DNA of 64,000 nucleotides from contig NZ_CP156628.1 in assembly GCF_039852015.1 (NCBI RefSeq), positions 1,156,226 through 1,220,225 of the forward strand. Reading direction: 5' to 3'. Made by a program: the position numbers and the translations under genes. This DNA is from Robbsia sp. KACC 23696 (lineage in GTDB: Bacteria; Pseudomonadota; Gammaproteobacteria; Burkholderiales; Burkholderiaceae). This document shows positions 9,539 to 17,855 of this stretch, in pieces; the stretch's first letter is position 1; every line of letters starts with the position of its first letter. The notes under the pieces are model-generated. The model was given only the letters and a program-made list of their open reading frames with translations. It was not told the origin of the DNA and searched no databases.

Positions 9539-10725
9539 CGCATACCTCGTTTCTTGAGCCACAGAATCTGCGCCAAGAAAAATGGCACGCCCAACAACGA
9601 GGTGACCATGCCGATGGGTAGCACGCCTCCCGGCAGAATCATCTTGCTGGCGATGGAAGCCAGCGTCATCACCAGCATGCCGCATGCGGCGGTCATCGGC
9701 AGGGAAAAACGTTGGTCCTCGCCGACGAGCAAACGCGAAATGTGCGGTGCGACCAGACCCACAAAGCCGACGACGCCGATGGTGGCGGTGATGCCGCTTG
9801 CAAGCAAGGCCGCGGCAAACAACATCAGGAAGCGGGTCCGTGGGACATTGACGCCGAGGGTGGCAGCCTGATCGCCGAAGCTGCGCAGCGTGGTGATGGT
9901 GCGGCTGTTCAGCAGTACCAGGGGCAACAGAACGATGATCACGCCGAAGTTCAAGCCGACCTTCAGCCAGCTCGATTTCAGCAGCGAGCCCATCAGCCAG
10001 AACACCAGCGTTTGCAATTGGTCGGCATCGGAGAAGTACTGCATCATGCCGAGCGCGGATGCAAAGACGAAGTGAATCGCGATGCCCAGCAATGTGACGG
10101 TCTCGATCCCCAGACCGTTGCTGCGGGCAAAGACGCTGATGAAGAGTACCGTCAATAGCGCAAATACGAACGCGTTCAGCGAGACGAACATATCCGGCGG
10201 CAACCAAGGCATCAGGCTGGCCAGCGAGGCTTGGAAGACGATGGCGATCGCGGCGCCACAGCCTGCGGCCGACGATATGCCGATGGTGAAGGGTTCGGCC
10301 AGTGGGTTTTGCAGCGACGTCTGCATCAACGCGCCGGCGAGACCGAGGCCGATGCCCGACAGCGCGGCGGTGAAGGTGATCGGCATCCGGATATCGTGGA
10401 GGATCACGCGTGTACCGATATCGACTTCCGAAGGGTGAAGCAGGCCCATCAGGACTTGTTGCAGCGTAAGCGTACCCGAGCCGATGGCCAGGTCCGCCAG
10501 AATGGCACAGACCCCCAATCCCGTGACGATCAACAACAGCAGCAGGCGACGGGCGATACCGCGCCGATAACGCGCCGCCAGGACGCCCGAGGCGATGCCG
10601 TCGCCGTCAGTGGCATAGCCGGACAAGGTGCGCTCGTTGGGCGCGCCGCGCTCCTGCGCGGAAAACAGCATGCGCGTGCTCGACAGATCGGCCGCGCTGT
10701 TATGTGGGGAGGGGGTATCGGGCAT
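9535..10725 (-). CDS. Iron/siderophore ABC transporter permease (FecCD family)
   Basis: A 396-aa polytopic inner-membrane permease of the BtuC/FecCD family. Signatures include LHDIRMPITFTAALSGIGLG, GALMQTSLQNPLAEPFTIG and the ATPase-contact stretch GFVGLVAPHISRLLVGED. About 60 N-terminal residues precede the first membrane helix, longer than usual, so a downstream start is possible. Its ATG directly abuts the stop of the binding-protein gene. Only one permease gene is present, so it probably works as a homodimer. Confidence 0.93.
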   Translation of the reverse strand: MPDTPSPHNSAADLSSTRMLFSAQERGAPNERTLSGYATDGDGIASGVLAARYRRGIARRLLLLLIVTGLGVCAILADLAIGSGTLTLQQVLMGLLHPSEVDIGTRVILHDIRMPITFTAALSGIGLGLAGALMQTSLQNPLAEPFTIGISSAAGCGAAIAIVFQASLASLMPWLPPDMFVSLNAFVFALLTVLFISVFARSNGLGIETVTLLGIAIHFVFASALGMMQYFSDADQLQTLVFWLMGSLLKSSWLKVGLNFGVIIVLLPLVLLNSRTITTLRSFGDQAATLGVNVPRTRFLMLFAAALLASGITATIGVVGFVGLVAPHISRLLVGEDQRFSLPMTAACGMLVMTLASIASKMILPGGVLPIGMVTSLLGVPFFLAQILWLKKRGMR

Positions 10726-11871
10726 TTATTGCTTCGCGGGCGCCTTGGCTTCCAGAATCAAAGGTTCGGCCGGGATCGTCGTGAATTTCGACATGATCGT
10801 GTTCCAATCGGCGGTCGGATCGAGCTGCGCGAATTGCTTCGGATAGAGGATCTTTGCGAGATATTCGATCCCGACGATGTTGTAGGCGTGATTGTAGAAC
10901 AGGTGGTAGATCCCGTAGATCTGGCCGTCCATGGCCGCCTTCGTCTGCATGAAGCCAGGACGCGCTTCCAGCTTGGCGAATGCCGCGTCCACCTCTGCTT
11001 GCGTACCGCCATAGCCGAAGGGCAGCGCGATCGACGTGCTGTTCTTGCCGAAGCGCTTGCCGGTCATGATGTACACGTCGGGCTTCGCGCCGATCACGCT
11101 TTCCATCGACACGCTACCGGACGGCGTATGCAGCAGTTCCGCGCCGATATTGACGGCCTTGACCGACTTCAGCAACTGACCGTATCCCACGGTGGCGTGG
11201 GTAAAGCAGCAATCCGGCCCGGAGAAGCCGGCCTTCGCTTCGACGAATACGCGCGGGCGCGGCGTCGTGATGGCGGCAATCGTTTGCTCGACGTGTTGCA
11301 GATGCTGGTTGTAGAAGTCGACGTATTCGTTCGCTTCCTTTTCCCGGTTCAGAACCTTACCGAGCAGGGTGACGCTTTCGGCCGTATGTCCCACCGGATC
11401 CACTTCGGAGTCGACAAAGACGATCGGGATGTGAAGCTGCGCCATGCGGGCGAACACACCGCTTTGCTCGAAAGCCGATTTGGCGCGTAATTGCGCGATG
11501 ATCAACTGCGGTTGTTTCGAGATGATTGTTTCGAGATTGACGTTCCCTTGGTCCGAGAAGTTCATGTCCGGAACTTTCGCTGCGTCCGGCCAACGCGTCG
11601 TCATCGTTTTCCACAGATCCGGATCGCCGTTCTTGATCAGATTGTTCCAGGTCACCAAGCGTTTGAATGGGTCGGCGCGATCCAGCAAAGCCATGGTCAG
11701 GATGTCGCGGCCATCCTGAATTACCACACGTTGGGGTTCTTGATCGATGGTGACCTTCCGGCCCGCTGTATCGGTAACCGTGACCGGATACTGCGTTGCG
11801 TGCGCGGACACGCTGGACAAGGCCAATGCCAGCGAGGTGGCGGCCATCATGGCAACGACGAATCTCTTCAC
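10726..11871 (-). CDS. Periplasmic iron/siderophore-binding protein
   Basis: A 381-aa helical-backbone metal-receptor protein that delivers ligand to the FecCD-type permease. The GTG at 11871 is chosen because AAAGGAACC lies just upstream and a typical signal peptide follows (KRFVVAMMAATSLALALSS, cleavage after AHA). Mature features are QEPQRVVIQDGRDILTMALL and IISKQPQLIIAQLRAK. A CC pair in SGPDCCFTH is unusual. A Fur-like box and a leader hairpin lie upstream, so iron control is likely. The exact ligand cannot be told. Confidence 0.88.
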   Translation of the reverse strand: MKRFVVAMMAATSLALALSSVSAHATQYPVTVTDTAGRKVTIDQEPQRVVIQDGRDILTMALLDRADPFKRLVTWNNLIKNGDPDLWKTMTTRWPDAAKVPDMNFSDQGNVNLETIISKQPQLIIAQLRAKSAFEQSGVFARMAQLHIPIVFVDSEVDPVGHTAESVTLLGKVLNREKEANEYVDFYNQHLQHVEQTIAAITTPRPRVFVEAKAGFSGPDCCFTHATVGYGQLLKSVKAVNIGAELLHTPSGSVSMESVIGAKPDVYIMTGKRFGKNSTSIALPFGYGGTQAEVDAAFAKLEARPGFMQTKAAMDGQIYGIYHLFYNHAYNIVGIEYLAKILYPKQFAQLDPTADWNTIMSKFTTIPAEPLILEAKAPAKQ

Positions 11872-11893
11872 TTCGGTTCCTTTAAAGCGGGGC

Positions 11894-11914
11894 GGTGCCG
11901 AGTATCTCGGCACC
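11894..11914 (-). promoter_or_regulatory. Perfect 9-bp hairpin in the leader of the iron-transport operon
   Basis: GGTGCCGAG (11894-11902) and CTCGGCACC (11906-11914) form a perfect 9-bp stem with a 3-nt loop. It lies between the Fur box and the GTG start, immediately before the ribosome binding site. No T-run follows. It may stabilise the 5' end of the message or modulate translation (inference). Confidence 0.5.
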
Positions 11915-11969
11915 GACATACGCAATGCTTGCGCAATGCTTGTTGTGGCAGGCAACCATGTTAAACCAT

Positions 11970-11988
11970 AATAAGAATGATTCCCATT
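11970..11988 (-). promoter_or_regulatory. Fur-box-like operator
   Basis: AATAAGAATGATTCCCATT on the plus strand reads AATGGGAATCATTCTTATT on the gene strand. It matches the classic AATGAGAATNATTCTCATT form with only two changed positions. It lies about 100 bp upstream of the binding-protein start and points to iron-dependent repression of the ABC operon. Confidence 0.75.
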
Positions 11989-12296
11989 GCCTATGGTCTT
12001 CGAGGAGAGAGGCGCGACGTTTCCGGGGTGCGGCATATCGTCGCAAAGACTTGTTTGGAAGGCTTTTGTCATGCACTTGTAATTGGCGAGCGAGTTTGGC
12101 GCGGGCGGATGGCCTGACGGAATGGGATGGTCGAGCATGGATCGGTGCACGGCCATGGTTCCCCATTGCCGGATGTCGTCCCGAAATTACCTATTTTTTG
12201 GGATAGTCAAACGTCGGTTTCTGGCGTTCAATGCAATAACGCTGGCGTGACGGGTGCAGCCTATTCTGGGATGTCCGTGCTGGAAACGACCTGCGA

Positions 12297-13289
12297 GTGG
12301 CGCAAAGGTTTGTGTGTGTGGTTGCGCTCGACGCGCGGCGTTCCCTTCTGTCGCTCTCTCCACTGCTTGTTCCACGCCAGAAGCCTGTGTCCGAGTTATC
12401 TGTTTTGCGGATCGAATCCGTGCTGCCGTCTCCGCTGTTGCTTGTGGAAGACGATCCAGCGATGCGGGAACGCCAGAAGCATATCCTCCACCGTCTGGGT
12501 TATCGCGACGATGCGCTGCTCTTCGCCGGGACGATTGCCGAAGCGCGCGCCTTATTACAAGAAGAGCCGGTCGCGATGGCCTTGGTGGATGTCGGCTTGC
12601 CGGATGGTAGCGGTATCGATCTGATTGCCGAAATGCACGCGGGCGATCCTTCTTTGCCGATTCTGGTGGTCTCGTCATGGAGCACGGAGACGATCATCGT
12701 CGCCGCCTTGCAGGCAGGGGCGACTGGCTATTTATTGAAAGAACGCGACGACGTCGAAATCGTGATGAGCATCCGCAGCGCGTTGCGTGGCGGCGCGCCG
12801 ATCGATCCCTTTGTTGCGCGGCATATCCTGCATTTGTTCGGGCAGAAGACCGAGCGCCTTGCGGTCGGCGTGGGGGAGACCGAGCGCCGCGCCGAGCCGG
12901 TGCGGCCGGCGTTGGAAATGCCGATGTCGAAAGCACCAGCGTCGGAAGCGGAAGGGCCGTTGTGCTTTCACGATGCGCTTGGGTCGATCGACGGGACGCT
13001 GGCGCTGCGTCCGGATGCGTTAGCGACGCCGGTCGTTAATTACGCGGCTGTCGCGGCTGCCGTGGTTGCGTCGACCGAACGGGCATCGGTGTTGAGCAAA
13101 CGGGAGCGACAGATCCTTGGCGCAGTGGGGGAAGGATTATCGAATCGTGAAATCGCCGATCGGCTGGCGTTGTCGAAATTGACGGTCGAGTGCCACATAA
13201 AGAACATTTACAAGAAACTCGCCGTCACTTCGCGCGTCGCCGCGCTGCTCAAAGCAGGCTTGATTCAAAAGGAGAATTTCGAATGCTGA
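12297..13289 (+). CDS. LuxR/NarL-type response regulator
   Basis: A receiver domain (LLLVEDDPAMRERQ, phospho-acceptor Asp in LVDVGLPDGSG, conserved Lys in YLLKERDD) is joined to a C-terminal LuxR-type HTH (LSKRERQILGAVGEGLSNRE). The about 110-residue linker between them is unusually long and Ala/Glu-rich. The frame opens at a GTG at 12297; GTG codons at 12387 or 12420 are alternative starts, since the receiver domain begins only near residue 47. No histidine kinase gene is adjacent. It ends 50 bp before the integrase stop codon and is the last host gene before the prophage. Confidence 0.85.
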   Translation: MAQRFVCVVALDARRSLLSLSPLLVPRQKPVSELSVLRIESVLPSPLLLVEDDPAMRERQKHILHRLGYRDDALLFAGTIAEARALLQEEPVAMALVDVGLPDGSGIDLIAEMHAGDPSLPILVVSSWSTETIIVAALQAGATGYLLKERDDVEIVMSIRSALRGGAPIDPFVARHILHLFGQKTERLAVGVGETERRAEPVRPALEMPMSKAPASEAEGPLCFHDALGSIDGTLALRPDALATPVVNYAAVAAAVVASTERASVLSKRERQILGAVGEGLSNREIADRLALSKLTVECHIKNIYKKLAVTSRVAALLKAGLIQKENFEC

Positions 13290-13295
13290 CTAGGC

Positions 13296-13338
13296 AGAGA
13301 AATTCTCTATCCAAAATATATCCAAAATTCATCCAAAA
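13296..13338. other. Putative phage attachment-site region with phased repeats
   Basis: Between the response-regulator stop and the integrase stop lie the palindrome AGAGAA-A-TTCTCT (13296-13308) and three copies of ATCCAAAA at 13309, 13320 and 13331, exactly 11 bp apart. Helical phasing of short direct repeats next to int is typical of recombinase binding sites. The matching right attachment site would lie beyond the window, so the core cannot be confirmed. Confidence 0.5.
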
Positions 13339-14451
13339 CTAGGATACTTTGAGCTTCACTTCAGACCACTCGGCGCCGCGTGAATCGCGATACATATCTG
13401 CCATCTGAGACGTCTTATGGCCTAAGAGTGCCTGGGTGAAATCCTTCCCGTGAAGGTCCGTGTAAAGGCGCGATGACAGCGATCGGATCTCATGGAACGT
13501 CGGCACCGTTTTGCCTTCCTCGCAGACGTAGCCGGCTTCGGTGATGAAATTCTTGAAGTAATACGACAGTGTCGCCGGATGCGGGGCATCTCCGGCTTTC
13601 GAGGAGCCAGTGTTGCGCGAGAGATGGATGAGGCGCTTGCTCAGAACGTTGTCTTGGCAGCGCTTAAATGCATCCTGCAAGGTCATATCGATCGCTGGCA
13701 TGTATAGGTCGAGAGGGATCTTCACCTTGACGCCCGTCTTCTGCTGCTCGTTCCACCAAAAGCCGTCCCGGATCGCGGGTTTCTCCAAAAGCTGGATGTC
13801 GCCCACCCGCTGTCCCGAGATGAGCGCGATGTTCATGGCATTGACGAACCAGGACTGGCGTGGATCCCGCGATGCGAGTTCTCGCACCTTTAGGAAATAT
13901 TCGAGCGTCAGGCGCGATCGCGACACGACGTAATGCGGCAACTTCGTCGATTCCACAGGATTTTGACCTGGCTTCAGAAGCCCCTCGTTGATCGCCTCCC
14001 GAAACAGTTGCTTTGCCCGTCCGCGGACTCGTGATGGCAACGTTTTGCCGCGCGCTGTCGCGGCGCGGAGCATTTCGACAATGTCCCGCGCCTCGACCAT
14101 GATCACGAGCTTAGATCCGATCGCCGCATTGATGAAGGCCACTTCAGCTTCCATGTTGCGCAGGACAGCCTTGCCGGCGGATTTCTTGCGGTGCGGTTCC
14201 ATATACTCATCGATCCACGCCGAAACGGTCTTCTGCTTTGACTCGATCCGTCCCAGTAGTGTTGGCGACACCGCTTCGAGCGCCAACTGAGCGTTGACCG
14301 CCTTCGCTTGCAGCGACGCATCTTTTAGATCGCGGCCGAGGCCGTATGTCTTCCCGGTAACGGGATGCCTGTACCAAAAATAGCCGAGGCTGTTTTGGTA
14401 CAGGTTTGCAGGCCACCCGCGCTTGCGGGCGTCACGGCGTCTAGCGGCCAC
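13339..14451 (-). CDS. int: Phage tyrosine recombinase (integrase)
   Basis: Lambda-type integrase that inserts and, with excisionase, removes the prophage. The GTG at 14451 (370 aa) is preferred to the ATG at 14499, because GAGAGG precedes it and the arm-binding domain starts there (RKRGWPANLYQNSLGYFWYR). The catalytic set is complete: Arg215 in SGQRVGD, His320-x-x-Arg323 in FHEIRSLS, His345 in LLGHKTS and the nucleophile Tyr354 in MYRDS. It overlaps the excisionase gene by 11 bp, as in lambda. Confidence 0.95.
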   Translation of the reverse strand: MAARRRDARKRGWPANLYQNSLGYFWYRHPVTGKTYGLGRDLKDASLQAKAVNAQLALEAVSPTLLGRIESKQKTVSAWIDEYMEPHRKKSAGKAVLRNMEAEVAFINAAIGSKLVIMVEARDIVEMLRAATARGKTLPSRVRGRAKQLFREAINEGLLKPGQNPVESTKLPHYVVSRSRLTLEYFLKVRELASRDPRQSWFVNAMNIALISGQRVGDIQLLEKPAIRDGFWWNEQQKTGVKVKIPLDLYMPAIDMTLQDAFKRCQDNVLSKRLIHLSRNTGSSKAGDAPHPATLSYYFKNFITEAGYVCEEGKTVPTFHEIRSLSSRLYTDLHGKDFTQALLGHKTSQMADMYRDSRGAEWSEVKLKVS

Positions 14452-14653
14452 TGAGAATCCTCTCGCGGCGCTCGGCCACTGGATCGATGAATCGGGCATC
14501 CTCCTGAACGAAAAATTTCAGGCCCATGCGCACCGGATGCGGGCTGATTTTGCCCGCGTGAGTCCAGTTACGCAGGGTGTTGGGGTGCGGAGCGTGCTCG
14601 CCCATCAGGCTTTTCGCCCACTCTGCGATCGGAACAAGTTTCACGCGTGTCAT
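14441..14653 (-). CDS. xis: Excisionase (Xis-like)
   Basis: A 70-aa lambda Xis-type winged-helix protein. TRVKLVPIAEWAKSL begins the fold, and PHPNTLRNWTHAGKI is the recognition helix region. The strong AGGAGGGG favours the second of two adjacent ATGs (14653) over 14656. It directly precedes and overlaps int, the standard order for coordinated excision. Confidence 0.85.
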   Translation of the reverse strand: MTRVKLVPIAEWAKSLMGEHAPHPNTLRNWTHAGKISPHPVRMGLKFFVQEDARFIDPVAERRERILSGR

Positions 14654-14720
14654 CATCCCCTCCTAAGCCGCCACATGCTGGCGGTCTTTCTCAAAATTGA
14701 TTCGAGTGCTTCTTGCGTTT

Positions 14721-14942
14721 TCATTCGGGTACCAAGTTGCAGCGGCGACTATTGGTGCGGATTTGGTTCGCTACAGCTTCTCCGATGAGCGGTAAGTCAC
14801 TCTCGCGCCAGTACGTTCCTATGCCGGTTGATGCGAGGGGGCTAACCCCGCAAGACTGCAGGAATTTAACCGAGCAGTTGACGCCGAGACGCTTGCAAAC
14901 GTCGCTGGTGCTGAGAGTCCCTTCTGCATACAGCGCCTTCAT
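14721..14942 (-). CDS. Small phage protein, possible HTH
   Basis: A 73-aa protein. The ATG at 14942 overlaps the upstream stop as ATGA; a frame reaching 15083 is not needed. The sequence TLSTSDVCKRLGVNCSVKFL looks like a helix-turn-helix, followed by YWRESDLPLIGEAVANQI. Similar short HTH proteins occur in phage early operons, but I cannot name a function. Confidence 0.65.
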   Translation of the reverse strand: MKALYAEGTLSTSDVCKRLGVNCSVKFLQSCGVSPLASTGIGTYWRESDLPLIGEAVANQIRTNSRRCNLVPE

Positions 14943-15469
14943 GGTGTCACCCGCCGGAACGCTACGACCCAAACCCACGGATTCGCGTCCCATCCATGAC
15001 CTCGGTCCGCGTTGAGGGAGTCCCACAGCGCGCGGTACCAGTCGAGCGGCCAGTTTTCTTCTTCCGGGCATCCTTCCGCCCAAGCGTTGCCATTAGTGCA
15101 CTGTTGCAACTGCTCCGCTCGCACGTCAGTAACTTCGAGCGTGATTCGCGAGAGCGCGCGGGGCATGTGGATCGACGGCTTCCACGTGATGGCTTCCGCC
15201 GGCGGCACGTTCTCGTAGTGCGCGGGCACGCACGCCGGATAGTCGGCGCGGTAGAAGGTCGGGCCAGGATCCAAGAGAACTGGCTGCGCCCATGTCTCCC
15301 GCACCCACAGCCGCTGGCCGGTCGCGTAAGGACAGCAACTCGCTCGAGCGCCATTGGTGGAAGCGTCAGCGACGCTGGCAGCCTTGATCACGCGCCGCGT
15401 CTGCGTCTTGCGTCCGTCAAGAATGGCGCGCACCATAGCGCGTGAAAATAAAATCGGATGTTCTTTCAT
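14939..15469 (-). CDS. ASCH/phage morphogenetic-like conserved protein
   Basis: A 176-aa protein whose N-terminus, HPILFSRAMVRAILDGRKTQ followed by TRR, is the hallmark of a widespread phage family related to ASCH/PUA-like folds. Conserved Trp-rich stretches (LWVRETWAQ, WDANPWVWVVAF) support this. These proteins may bind RNA or modified bases, but their role is unknown. The ATG at 15469 lies two codons inside an alternative TTG start. It sits head-to-head with the plus-strand gene at 15468, the two start codons sharing bases. Confidence 0.75.
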   Translation of the reverse strand: MKEHPILFSRAMVRAILDGRKTQTRRVIKAASVADASTNGARASCCPYATGQRLWVRETWAQPVLLDPGPTFYRADYPACVPAHYENVPPAEAITWKPSIHMPRALSRITLEVTDVRAEQLQQCTNGNAWAEGCPEEENWPLDWYRALWDSLNADRGHGWDANPWVWVVAFRRVTP

Positions 15470-16061
15470 GATCAAATGGCATGTTTTTCCGCAATTGGCT
15501 TTGATGTTAATCGCCGCTTTGGTCTATCTTTTCTTTGCCCACTATCCAACGGACAGTTCAAGTTGGGCGTCCTGGGTCCAAGCCTTTTTTGCACCGATCG
15601 CTATTGGTATCGCTGTAGGTGTCCCTGCTTGGCAGCAAGCGCAGAAGCGGAACGACGAGAGATTGGCGAAGGCTGAGCAAGTTGGCATTATTTCCGAGAT
15701 TGTAAAAGCCGGACTTGAGGCCGCGAACGAGCTTGTCGATTCCTATACCAACGTAATCAATGCGTCGGAAATGGTGACATTTCGAGTTCATCTTCCGCGA
15801 GTGAAAAACCTGGTTTCGGAGTTCTCGAAAATCCACCTTCACGAGCTGCCGACAAAAGAAGTTGTGAAAATATGCATCCGAGCACGTCATCACATGGAAA
15901 ATCTGTACGCAGAAATTGAAAGCGCGGAAGAAGCCCGAACGCGCGACGGTTTGCTGATCACAGAAATTCCAACGGATGGCCTCGTTACCGTTATTCACCA
16001 TCTCAAATTTGATCTCAAGCAGTTCGAGAACGAAGCGCGGACGATCAAAGAATGGGAGTAG
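15468..16061 (+). CDS. Membrane protein of unknown function, inserted in the early operon
   Basis: A 197-aa protein starting at MIKWHVF. It has two hydrophobic segments near the N-terminus (LALMLIAALVYLFFAHY and SWVQAFFAPIAIGIAVGV), then a soluble helical domain. It lies on the opposite strand to every neighbour for many kilobases and has clearly lower GC. This is the pattern of a late-acquired cargo gene (moron), perhaps for exclusion or host-envelope modification (inference). No family recognised. Confidence 0.7.
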   Translation: MIKWHVFPQLALMLIAALVYLFFAHYPTDSSSWASWVQAFFAPIAIGIAVGVPAWQQAQKRNDERLAKAEQVGIISEIVKAGLEAANELVDSYTNVINASEMVTFRVHLPRVKNLVSEFSKIHLHELPTKEVVKICIRARHHMENLYAEIESAEEARTRDGLLITEIPTDGLVTVIHHLKFDLKQFENEARTIKEWE

Positions 16062-16096
16062 AAAGGCGCCGGGATCGTCGTATGTACCGGCGTGCA

Positions 16097-16282
16097 TCAC
16101 TTGCCCCACTTTGCTTTGAAATTGGCGATAAAGTCAGTCGGGAACTCCGACACCCATCCGCAGCGGCACTCAAATTGTTGGCCATTCCACGACGTACGCG
16201 GCCAACTGTAGGGGCACCGGTCCTTCCCGCAGTAAGGGGAATACCCTTCGCGGGTCATTAGGTTGTTGCGTACGAGGCTCAT
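16097..16282 (-). CDS. Small cysteine-motif phage protein
   Basis: A 61-aa protein with CGKDRC and CRCGW, a possible small zinc ribbon. Its ATG overlaps the upstream stop by 4 bp (ATGA), so it belongs to the coupled early operon. An internal start at MTREGYSP is possible. No function recognised. Confidence 0.65.
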   Translation of the reverse strand: MSLVRNNLMTREGYSPYCGKDRCPYSWPRTSWNGQQFECRCGWVSEFPTDFIANFKAKWGK

Positions 16283-16929
16283 GACCCTTCACCCCCGATC
16301 GGCTTGCCCAACTCCGTTGAAGCATCTCGCAACGCCGCATTCAACGTCGCCATCTCGTCGTTGCTGCCGCCTTTGTCTGGGTGTGCTGAGCTGGCGCGGC
16401 GCCGATACGCTGCGCGCACGACAGCCATGTCGTGGCAGTCGGGAGGCACCCCGAACACATCACGCCAACTGGGTGCAGTGGCGCCGGGCAGCGCGGTGAA
16501 GCCAGTGAAGGCGCGCTCAAGGATCCTGGCGCCGCCGTGGCGCTCGATCGACCGCATGGCATCGAGCGTCGCAGCGATTGCCGCGAGGTTGTCTGCGACC
16601 TTGATGTAATGATCGATCGCGATCACGCGCCGCGCGCCGGTACGCTCCTGCCAATACACCGCGGCGCCGGAATCAGCCGGCTCGCGCTCGCCAGAGCGGG
16701 GCAGACCGTCCAATCGCGTGCGCACGTTGGTTGACACGATCACGTCCTGCCGGTCAATGCCGAAGCGCTGCAACTCCGCGAGCACGCGCTGCACGCCGTC
16801 GGTTACCGTCAACGACTGCGTGGACGAATACGCGCCACCTCGTGTCTTACGGCCGAATCGACCGGGTATCCGCTTGTAGTCGAAGGTGCGCTTCCAGCCT
16901 TCTGGCCAGGATAGTGGATATGCGTTCAT
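16279..16929 (-). CDS. Phage protein with C-terminal J-domain (DnaJ-like)
   Basis: A 216-aa protein. The last about 65 residues form a J-domain with the HPD tripeptide at 183-185 (SSAHPDKGGSND) and the preceding VVRAAYRRRA helix, so it could stimulate host DnaK. The N-terminal about 150 residues (YPLSWPEGWKR, then a conserved domain with VIAIDHYIKVADNLAAI) match a recurrent phage architecture of unknown use. The start overlaps the upstream stop as ATGA. Confidence 0.8.
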   Translation of the reverse strand: MNAYPLSWPEGWKRTFDYKRIPGRFGRKTRGGAYSSTQSLTVTDGVQRVLAELQRFGIDRQDVIVSTNVRTRLDGLPRSGEREPADSGAAVYWQERTGARRVIAIDHYIKVADNLAAIAATLDAMRSIERHGGARILERAFTGFTALPGATAPSWRDVFGVPPDCHDMAVVRAAYRRRASSAHPDKGGSNDEMATLNAALRDASTELGKPIGGEGS

Positions 16930-17855
16930 GCTACAGCTCCCGGAAACCCATCGTGCGTCGTACCGTCGAGCGTGCGGCCGGCAGCTTTCTTCCCGACGCG
17001 GCGCACCGTCGCGCCATCCGGGAAGTAGAAGTGCTCACCGGGGCCGGCAATCTCGCTGACGGACACCCATTCGCCGTTTTGCTTGAAAAGGAACGGCACG
17101 CCGGCGGCAGAGCACTGATCGCGGATCGCGCGCGCCCAGCCCGGGTGCATCGGGCGCGCGTTGGCCCCGCTCTCGCCGCCGACGATGACCCAGTCGATGC
17201 CGCTCTGAATCATCCAAGGTTGGCAAATCATGCCGCCGCCGCCTTGAGCGAGATCCGGTCCGGGCATAGGGCGTTCCAGGTCGACAGGTCCCAGCAACGG
17301 CTCCATCGACAGGAACCGCACGCGCGCCGGCACGGCCAGCAGCTTCGGGATGTCGCGATCGGCTTCCGCCTGGTTGACGATCGTGGCGCCAAGCCAGACG
17401 TTGTCGGGCAGCCAAGACGAGCCAAAGTGGTCGAAATCCATTCGATCACCATGGGCCTCGCGCACCATGCTCCGCACATTTCCGATGCGCTTCGTCAGGA
17501 GGAGCCAGTCGAGATTCGGCGTCTGTTCGATAAGGTCGAGCAGGTCGGCACGCCAGAATGGCGGGACCTCGTTATCGAACACGTCGGCCAGACTGGCGCA
17601 GAACACGCGCTGCCGGCGCTGATGCTGCGCGTAGAAGAGACCCGCGTTCCGGTTCCACGCCAGCGGCTTGCGCCAGTTGGCGACAGACGTTCGCCGACGT
17701 GGGGCGCCCGGCCCCCAATTAACTGCAGTGCCGCCCGCGTACCGCGCGTTGCGCGTCTCTGCGTAGCAGTGGTCGCATCCGGGGCCAACCTTCTGGCATC
17801 CTTCCCAGGGGTTGAACGTGTGGTCACACCATTCGATTTTGCTGTTCTCGCTCAT
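16926..17855 (-). CDS. Phage Gp37/Gp68-family (DUF5131) protein
   Basis: A 309-aa protein starting at MSENSKIEWCDHTFNPWEGC, the hallmark N-terminus of the DUF5131 or Gp37/Gp68 family. Cys20, Cys27 and Cys30 form C-x6-C-x2-C, suggestive of an iron-sulfur or radical-SAM-like centre. Further conserved blocks are FCASLADVFDNEVP, WLLLTKRIGN, RFLSMEPLLGPVDL and WVIVGGESG. The activity is unknown. ATG at 17855 overlaps the upstream stop (ATGA); a longer upstream frame is not coding. Confidence 0.88.
   Translation of the reverse strand: MSENSKIEWCDHTFNPWEGCQKVGPGCDHCYAETRNARYAGGTAVNWGPGAPRRRTSVANWRKPLAWNRNAGLFYAQHQRRQRVFCASLADVFDNEVPPFWRADLLDLIEQTPNLDWLLLTKRIGNVRSMVREAHGDRMDFDHFGSSWLPDNVWLGATIVNQAEADRDIPKLLAVPARVRFLSMEPLLGPVDLERPMPGPDLAQGGGGMICQPWMIQSGIDWVIVGGESGANARPMHPGWARAIRDQCSAAGVPFLFKQNGEWVSVSEIAGPGEHFYFPDGATVRRVGKKAAGRTLDGTTHDGFPGAVA

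Noticed and set aside
15558..16109. 183-codon minus-strand frame
   Set aside because: It mirrors the plus-strand membrane-protein gene, which has two membrane segments and a better start; the minus-strand product looks random.
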